Shown piece by piece: positions 56,636 to 64,000 of a stretch of DNA of 64,000 bases (position 1 is the stretch's first letter; each line of letters opens with the position of its first letter). The translations under genes and the position numbers were made by a program. The notes under the pieces are model-generated. The model worked only from the letters and a program-made list of their open reading frames with translations, had not been told where the DNA came from and searched no databases. Source of the stretch: Nectonema munidae (lineage: Eukaryota; Nematomorpha; Nectonematoida; Nectonematidae); assembly GCA_030549495.1 (NCBI GenBank), contig JAUIRK010000885.1, forward strand, positions 1,054,001 through 1,118,000, given 5' to 3'.

Positions 56636-58166
56636 CAAAAATATCCTCTTCAAAAATGCTCCTTTCAAAGATTCCCCTTTAAAAATCCCCCGTTTTAGTA
56701 TTCTCCTCTTCAAAAATCTCTCTTTCAGAATTCCAAAAATGTCATATCAAATAGGATTTTGTTAAAATCAAGAAACTTATATAAAACGGTTTTAAAATTA
56801 TTTTATATCTTTTTGAATCCTAATTTTTGTGTAACTCTAAATAAAATATACAAAAAATGTTTTTACCTTAGGAAACACTAAGAACTTATTGATGAGTGTT
56901 AGAAGTATTATATAGTGGCATGAGATGAGTTTTTTTGTATAAATGAAAGCTAAAACCTTTTTTAAATATAGTATATATATATAGATTAAGTTATAAAAAA
57001 TAGATCAATATATTTATTATAGTAAAATAGTTATGTTAAATTTGTGCAAAAATTATAACGCTTACTTTAAAGTTGAATGCTCTGGCAATAATTCATCGAT
57101 TTTCTAATATACCTATTGAGCCTTTGGTCTTTAAATCTTCTTTGCAAGTCATCGTATTTTCTTTTTGTTAGCTTACTTTGAATATTTCCAACTTGAAATT
57201 GCAAAATTTTTGTAGAAGTAATATTTTATTCAAGTTGAAGGGATTTTATTATGATATATAAATGGATTTGAAAAACTTTTTTTGGAATCATGAATTCAAT
57301 ACTTTACATATGTTATTTGTCCTTGGTTCATAATTTGACTTTTCTTTATGTACATTCTAAAGTTTTCGTTCATATTTAGGACCAACTCTTTCAAGAAGAA
57401 GAAGATATCTATGGAATCTATTATTCTATACCTTTTGAAGTCCAAAATGAGAAGAGTGAAGTTCAAAATGAGAATAAGGAATTTTAAAATGAAAATGAGA
57501 AAATCAAATATGAGAATAGTGAAATTCAAAATGAAAACAAATAATTAAAAAAAAATTAACTATATTTTTATTTAAACATTTTTATGTTACATTTTATCTT
57601 CTGTTTTTGCTTACTACTATATTTAATTAAAAAAAGCCAAAAAAAACTTTTGAAGATAGAAAAGAATGCGCTAATTAAAAAAGTTTTAGCAATTTATTGA
57701 ATTAATTGTGATTGACGTCATATGGCTAAATAATTGAACATTCGTGTATTCACTTCTTATAGATGGATATTTGAAGGTGAGAAAGAAGATAAAAGAGGAA
57801 GTAAAGCATATATTATAAAGTGGAAGAAGAACATGAAAATTATATGCTTGAATTAATTTGAAAAAGGGTTGAATTACATTCAAGAAATAGTAAATAAATA
57901 CCAAATGCCTCGTAATCAAGGAGGATTTGTAAACAGCAAAGAAAATTTAAGGATTTGTAAACAAAAAAGAGTTACAATTTTAAAAAAAAAGAAGTTTTTC
58001 CCTCTTCTTTACCCTCTCACTGCACTCCTCTTCTCTCTCGCTTTACGCTCATGTTTGCCCATCTCCGCATATAATGATTTATTTTCCAAATGTCTATTTG
58101 GCATGAAAGTTTTCTAAGGAGATATTTTTCAAAGGGGCATTTTTTAAGAGTGGATTTTTCAAAGTA
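56636..58166. mobile_element. Foldback-like element with tandem TCAAAAATxCTCCT ends
   Basis: The left end (56636-56735) has repeated units TTCAAAAATATCCTC, TTCAAAAATGCTCC, TTTCAAAGATTCCCC, TTCAAAAATCTCTC. The right end (about 58115-58166) carries the inverted form; its reverse complement reads TTTGAAAAATCCACTC, TTAAAAAATGCCCC, TTTGAAAAATATCTCC. Inside, 57435-57545 holds another tandem array (GTTCAAAATGAGAAT units, reading VQNEKSEVQNENKEF in one frame). Boundaries are approximate and no target duplication was found. Weak protein-like pieces (GLEPNDLKRFLQRFKNEED at about 56525-56580, just outside the left end) are unassigned. Confidence 0.5.
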
Positions 58167-58169
58167 GGA

Positions 58170-58840
58170 AATTTGTCAATAACAACATATTTTCTTATTT
58201 TAATATTATTCTAGAATTCAGAATTTTTCAAACAGGGATGCATGCACTCCTAATCGGTAGAAAACAGTTATTCAAGGGGTGCGAAGATGTTGCCCTTGAT
58301 AAAATATTCAAGTTTAAGTCTCCATTTTAGTGAAGAAATCATCACTTATTTAAAATTTTGTCAAAAATTTTGATAATTATTTCAGTACAGGAAAATTGGA
58401 TTTAATGCTTGTTATTTCAATTTGGATAAAATGTGAATTTTTTAAATAGATCTCAAAGATTTACGTGTAAATTTTATTGTTGAAATTCAGTTTAAAAATA
58501 AAACCTTGGAGTAGTTGGAGGAGTGCCTTTCCATGGCTTTGTGAAAGTGTTTTGGCTATGCCCATTCGATTTTACCCATGTCAATCTTCAGTAGGCTTAT
58601 GTCAATCAAATCACAATATCGAAATCAATTGGATGTACTAGCGAGTGGTTCCCTATTACTTTCACCACTACACTTGCATGACTTACACTTGCCATATTCA
58701 TTTGCACCATATTACATTTTTCTTCTTACACTTGCATCATTTTATACTAAATTCCTTATATTAGGAATTATATTTTTTTTTAATTTACAAACTGCTACAA
58801 TTAATTTTCGTAAGGATGATTAAATCTGTTTAATCAAATA
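58170..58840. other. No gene recognised
   Basis: Short frames only. The 58578-58823 frame is rich in Leu, Ser and Tyr and carries repeated TTACACTTGC motifs. It is not a protein I recognise. Confidence 0.35.
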
Positions 58841-58847
58841 TCATATA

Positions 58848-61447
58848 CAGTCAAAACTGCCTAAACCGAATCTTTGCTAATCCGGCATTCTGTATATATC
58901 GAAAAAAATTGTAAGTCCCACTTTTACTTCTATACATTCAATACCAATTTATCCTTAATAATCCGAATTTTGTCTATTCTGAAAACCGAACTAAAATTAA
59001 AAAAAAATAAGGAGCTACATTTTGTGTATACTGAAAAAAAGTATCGTCCTTTCATAGACAATATATGACTAATGAAAAATTGTTTTTCTTTATATCAATT
59101 GTATTTGCTAATGATCATCACACACATCATATTAATTACGTTTCTGCAAAGATGGAACGAAATGACTAATATGTCACTATAATGAAAGATTAACATCTTC
59201 GAAAGTGTGATTGAAATAAACAATTGTATTCATATTTTATAGTCGCTTTTCTTCATTTTTTGATGGGACAAAAAGTTAACATATTTAATGCCAGATGTTT
59301 TTTTACTTGATTTTTTCAATTTTTTTTAAGTTTTTCAGTATAATTTTTTGTTTTATTTTTATCTTCTGCTTTTCATGTCTTCATTCACGTCACGTAAAAG
59401 AATTAGATGCGAATTAGATTTGCAAACAAAAGTCAAACTAATTAATGACTTACACAAACGCCTAAACCTACTCAAAAAGAGATTAGTAAAAAATATGGTA
59501 TTGGTGTAAGTACAGTGAGCGAAATAATGAAAAAAGCCAACTTTTATCTTGACATTTATGAAAAAAACGCCAATGGGAAGAAAAAAAGATTTGAAAAGTG
59601 TTGTAGATTCGATAAAATAAATCAAATGATGTATGAATGGTTTGTTCAAGCCAGAAGCAAAAATTTCCCTATTTCTGGCTCAATTATACAAGCCAAAGCT
59701 GTCGAATTCAGCAAGCTTTTGGGTAATGATTATTCTGAATTTAAAGCTTCCGTTGGTTGGCTTTGTTCTTGGAAGTCTCGTTACTCCATAAAATCATATT
59801 CATTTTCAGGCGAAAGTGCCGTTGTCGATGAAAAAACTGTGGAAGATTGGATTCAAAGACTTCCTTATTTACTTGAAGAATACGATCTAAAAGATGTATT
59901 TAATATTGATGAGACTGTTTATTCTACCGTGCATTGCCAAGCAAATCTCTGGTCAAGCAGCCATGGTGGTGTTAAAGTTTGTAAAGAACGTTTAACTGTT
60001 CTGCTTGGGTCTAGTACTACTACAGAAAAATTGACCCATGTAGTTATAGGGAAATTCAAAAATCCAAGATGTTTTAAAAATGTAAAAAATTGTCAGTTGC
60101 CTGTTGCTTACACACATAATAAAAAATCCTGGATGACCACCCAAATTTTTACTACATGGTTAAATGAGGTCAATAAAGAAATGAAACGGCAAAAAAGAAA
60201 GATTCTTATATTTTTAGACAAGGCAACTTCTCAAACGTTTACAATGGAGCTTTCTAATGTATCTTTGAAATTTTTACCAGCTAACACCACTTCACGTATT
60301 CAACCCCTTGATCAAGGTGTCATTCGATCGTTTAAAGCCCAATACAGAAAAACAATGCTTGTGCAGTTAATCTCAAAAATGGATGCTGCAAACACTGTTA
60401 CAGACTTGATAAAATCTGTAACAGTTCTAGATGCTCTTTTTTGAATTTCAGCTGCTTGGAAAGAAACCAGTGTAACAACCATTTCTGAATGTTTTAAACG
60501 TTGCGGTTTTCCTGTAAACTCTTTAGAAGTAGCAGGGGAAGCTAATGAAGACAATTTGTCCTTACAACATTGTTTAAAACATATCGAAGTGGAGCCAAAC
60601 AATGAAGATGAATACATAGAAATTGACTCTTTAGAACCTACAGAAAGATTAGAAAATTTTGAAACAAGTATTGTTGAAAACTTTACTCAAGTGAGCGATT
60701 CTTAAAGTGTGGAAAGTGAGAATGCTCTAATAGAATTAGAACAAGCATCTTCTAATTTGACTCATAAAAACGTAATAAATATTTTAAAAGAACTCGAAAT
60801 TTTTGCCATTTCCAAAGAACCAAATAAGTTACCTCATATTCATCAATTGATGCATATAAACAACTTGTCTATAACTAAAAACAAATTATCTCAAAGGCAA
60901 ACTATAATTGATGATTACTTGGTATGAACAAATATAATTTTAGTAAGTTCATTTTTTATTAATAAATTATCTGATCTTATTTTAACTTTTATTTTGTTTG
61001 ATATTTAAATAAATTTTTACCGTTTTTATTTAGTTATTTAAGTTTTACTATTTTTATTTTGTAAGTAAACGCTGTGATAATTTTTTTACAATATTAAATT
61101 TTTAAGATTTGTAATTATTTTTTAAACTTTAAAAATTTTTATTCAAAAATTTTTGTTTATATTTAGATTTAAATTTTGTTTATTTTTTTAAAAATAAAAA
61201 GTTTTTAAATAGTTAATTTTAAAAAGTTTTTAGTGAAGAATTTACTTTTGGTTAATATGAAAATATATTTCAAAAATATTTATTCTTGATATCTCTTTTT
61301 GGTTTTTTTAACATTTAGAAAAGTTTGATAAAAAATTAGTAGTATAAATTAAGAAATTTTAAAATGAAATTTTCTGTATACCGAATTCTATATAAACCGA
61401 AATTTTCTTTTAGGCCCAATGGAATTCGGTTTAGAGAGTTTTCACTG
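58848..61447 (+). mobile_element. Tigger/pogo DNA transposon, both ends present
   Basis: The left end is CAGTCAAAACTGCCTAAACC then GAAT. The reverse complement of the right end is CAGTGAAAACTCTCTAAACC then GAAT, 21 of 24 bases alike. TA flanks both sides (58846-58847 and 61448-61449), the expected target duplication. Sub-terminal copies of CTGTATA-x-CCGAA-like motifs occur inside each end. At about 2.6 kb with a single transposase gene, this is a nearly full-length autonomous copy that has decayed lightly. Confidence 0.93.
59375..60927 (+). pseudogene. Tigger-type transposase with three breaks
   Basis: ATG at 59375 starts MSSFTSRKRIRCELDLQTK. A one-base frame change at about 59452-59465 separates this from PTQKEISKKYGIGVSTVSEI, the first CENP-B-type helix-turn-helix. 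The second DNA-binding domain runs from FDKINQMMYEWF to SWKSRYSIKSYSFSGES (about 59610-59820). The DDE domain has Asp in VFNIDETVYS (59908-59910), in ILIFLDKATSQTF (60217-60219) and in RIQPLDQGVIRSF (60310-60312), a DD30D spacing. In-frame stops are TGA at 60442-60444 and TAA at 60703-60705. The tail ends TIIDDYLV at 60927. The second Asp is followed by Lys-Ala where Asn-Ala is usual. The preserved triad and few breaks suggest a fairly young copy. Confidence 0.9.
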
Positions 61448-61542
61448 TATATGCCATAAATATATATTCTTATCATAAGAAATAAACGTAGAATTGAAGT
61501 AGATTTAACGAATTTGTGAAGATCTTTAGTTTTGATTAGTTT

Positions 61543-64000
61543 TAACATAACATAACATAATTATATTAAGCGAAAAAAAGCCATTTTGCCTGTGATAATC
61601 GCATCATGGAAGAAAAAAAACATATAGAAATCGTTTAAACATTAAAATTGCTAAATATGGAAAAGAAGAATACAAAAGTAAAGACTTAATCATACAACAT
61701 ATTTTTCCAGAAGTTATCCAGGCGTTTCTTGAATACGTTTAATGAGGGGGAGTTTATAACATCAGCAGGAAGACTGTTCCAGTCATAAACAATTATATTA
61801 GAGAAAAAGTTTTTTCAAAAGCGTTTTTTGTGGCGACTCTTTATAAACTTACTCTGATGCTTTCTTTGAATCCTTGAGGAAAACTGAGGAAGTATTCTAT
61901 GGTTAACTAGGATATTTTTGTTTATGATGTTATAAACTGTAATCATATAGTTTCTTCTATATCAATATGATAGTAGTGGTAAAGACAACGTTTGCAGTCT
62001 TCCTTTTTAGGATAAATCTTTGAGCCCTGTAATTTTTTTGGTTATTCGCTTCTGTACTTTTTCTAACTCTTTCATATCTTTTTTACAGCTTGGCTGTGTG
62101 ATAACATTACCGTATTCCAGAATAGGGCGTATTAACGCTTTGTATATAGAAGTAGCTTTTTCTGGTTCAACGGAGGATAACTGACGATAAATTGAGTGAA
62201 ATACAGCGTAATAGAGATTATTTTCGAAAAATGAGGCTTAAATTTCAAAGAATTATCAACGATGATGCCTAAATCGTTTATTTGCGAAGTACGAGTGATA
62301 TTATGACCACCAATATAATAAGTGTAGCTGTATTGACAACCAATTTGTAAATGATAACATTTTGCGAAATTTAGATCCATACCCCAATGTGTACACCATT
62401 GATACAGAGTGTAAAGGTCAGTTTGAAGTTTGGTCGTAGAATTTTTGGTGTATTCAGAGTACAACTTAAGATCATCGGCAAATAATTTCAAGTTGGACTC
62501 AATTTGCGTTCCCAATTCGTTTATGTATAGATTAAAAAGTAGCAGTCCTATCACACTCACTACCTTGCACTACTCCACTAGTTACTTTACTTGGATTTGA
62601 TAAGTAGCCGTTCACAGTGACAAATTGGATTCTATTTGTCAGGAAGTTGTCTATCCATTTAATAATTCAAGGATAAATGTTATAGGTTTTTAATTTACTT
62701 AGTAAATAATTGTGTGGAACTCTGTCAAATGCCTTGCGAAAATCAAAGTATAAAACATCAACTGTGTCGTACTTCTCGAGAAGGTTAGTAACATCGTCAG
62801 GGAACTCCAATAATTGTTTTACCGTAGATTTCTTTTTCGTAAACCCATGTTGATTAAGTTGTTGCTTTTCAAATAAAAAAAATGTGATCAGCAACAATCG
62901 ATTCAAGAATTTTAGACAAAACGGTAGTTAAGCTGATAGGCCTGTTGTTCGAAGGAAGTTCTGAATTCGAGTTTTTTTGTATGGGGACTACTAATGCAGT
63001 TTTCCAGGCATTTGGTAAGATACCTTCTTTTAAGGAAAGGTTGAACAACTTTGCAATTGGGAATGCCAAATGAAAGGCCAGTTCTTTTAAAATAAATGGA
63101 TGTAGGTTGTCGATGCCAGGCGATTTATCAGCTCTAAGATTGCTAAGTTTTTCAAACACAAGTTTCTCACTGATTACAATTTCTTCCATCGGTGGGTGGT
63201 GATGGTGTAACTTTAAAGTTTTTTGATTACTACCTTGAGACTATGTTAAGACAGAAGAAAAATATTTACTGAATGTTTCTGCAATTTCAGTATCGGAATT
63301 TATGCGAATTCCATTTGTGTCAATCATAGTCTTGATCGTATGGCTTGTTTTTTTTAGAGTTGATATAACTCCAAAATCTTTTAGGCTTCTCTTTAATGTT
63401 TTTTAAAATGTTTCTTTCAAAGGAACGCTTTGCTTTTCTTGTTTCTTGCCTTAACTGATTTGATATTTTCTTTAGCTCCAACAAAGTTTCAGTATTTTTG
63501 TACTTAAAGTATTTTTTAAACAGTTTTTCCTTTCTTTTGTGTAAAGACATCGTTGAGCTGTTCATATAAGGATTTAGTTTTTTCTTTTTTCGCATTAAGG
63601 TTATATACTCGGCAATCGCTTGGTGCATCACTTTATAAAATCTTCATAAAAGTCTGAAAAAGAACATGCATTGTAAAGATTCCAATTTATGTTGGAGAGA
63701 TACTTTCTAATTTTGTTGTAATTACTTGATCGAACATCCAATTTGGTGGTTATAGGAGACGAAGATTTGATGAATCGATACAGACTAAACTTCATAGAGT
63801 AATGATCACTCCCTCTTAATGCTGGCAACATGGAGAAATTTGTAATATCAGAGGGATTGTTTGTAATTAGAAGATCTAGTATACTTTCCTTTCCAGAATA
63901 GTGAAATCTTGTTGTATCATGAATTAATTGAAACAAGTTGTTAGAAGCTAAGTAATCTACAAATTTTGTTAAAGAAAAATTCTTACCTGATTAGATCTTT
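61543..64000 (-). mobile_element. CR1/Jockey-like LINE, 3' end and ORF2, continuing past the window
   Basis: The minus-strand gene reads leftward. The end of the endonuclease comes first (LLITNNPSDI, LPALRGSDHYSMKFSL, about 63870-63770), then a basic linker. The reverse transcriptase has ADKSPGIDNLHPFIL (about 63130), IPSNNRPISL-type motif SNNRPISLTTVLSKILES (about 62960-62910), YFDFRKAFDRVPHNYL (about 62750-62700), SGVVQGS, LLLFNLYINEL and LKLFADDLKLY with the FADD box at 62471-62482. The C-terminus is NIIVYDWNSLPADVINSPS, then stop TAA at 61686-61688. About 140 bp of 3' UTR follows and ends in AACAT repeats (61543-61558 plus strand), a microsatellite-style tail typical of CR1/L2 relatives. 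Several breaks are visible: TGA after NIYP near 62670, TAG near 63240, a 4-base insertion after GVVQGS at about 62560, and shifts near 62880, 63330 and 63630. Confidence 0.9.

Noticed and set aside
57296-57548. Lys/Met-rich and Phe/Leu-rich frames on both strands
   Set aside because: Both come from the GTTCAAAATGAGAAT tandem array. One frame contains a stop in mid-array and the pattern is explained by repetition.
1-64000. LTR retroelements, Polintons or other virus-derived copies
   Set aside because: No protease, integrase, capsid or envelope motif and no paired long terminal repeats were recognised. The reverse transcriptase seen is of LINE type.

Overview
This is an AT-rich, intron- and transposon-packed stretch of an invertebrate animal genome. 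The mixture of element families (piggyBac, Tigger/pogo, several hAT types, RTE-like and CR1/Jockey-like LINEs, a tRNA-headed SINE) and the spliced host gene point to an arthropod. A crustacean such as a copepod is plausible, but that is a guess from composition and repeat style. No bacterial operon, rRNA or CRISPR array is present. Almost every long open frame belongs to a decayed mobile element.

The one host gene I can name lies at the left on the minus strand. Three exons (10470-10384, 8074-7841, 6821-6573) join in phase 0 and encode the tandem C1 zinc fingers and the following IPPTW-type linker of a type IV (zeta/iota) diacylglycerol kinase. The kinase catalytic exons should lie beyond position 1. 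The exons coding upstream of 10470 were not found. Its introns hold two hAT MITEs, a Tc1-like fragment, a foldback repeat and, if the gene runs on to the left, a degraded piggyBac copy (520-2250). Two weaker minus-strand exon candidates (about 20996-21325 and 46346-46553) do not resemble a family I know.

From 10.5 to 34 kb lie dispersed repeats, SINE heads and transposase fossils. They include an unclassified element gene with a GDNL...CRFC signature (15.3-15.8 kb), an internally deleted hAT (19.2-20.3 kb), two BED-finger hAT fragments (21.8-22.3 and 26.4-26.9 kb, minus) and a hAT-like gene of the C-x-HH type (24.7-26.0 kb, minus) cut short by a LINE tail. From 34 to 46 kb there is a second, divergent member of the C-x-HH family (36.2-37.9 kb, plus), an exact 93-bp duplication flanking it, two hAT-derived elements that keep only the last codons of their transposase, and more repeats.

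From 46.5 to 51.4 kb there is a nested stack. Two halves of an RTE-like LINE lie either side of a second piggyBac copy. That copy is itself interrupted by a foldback element whose inverted ends are built of short tandem repeats. A tiny piggyBac-type MITE sits at a TTAA in the LINE's left half. From 53 kb on come SINE and repeat copies, a second foldback-like element (56.6-58.2 kb), a Tigger element with both inverted ends and TA duplications (58848-61447), and a minus-strand CR1/Jockey-like LINE that leaves the window at the right edge.

All family names come from recognising motifs by eye. No database search was run.
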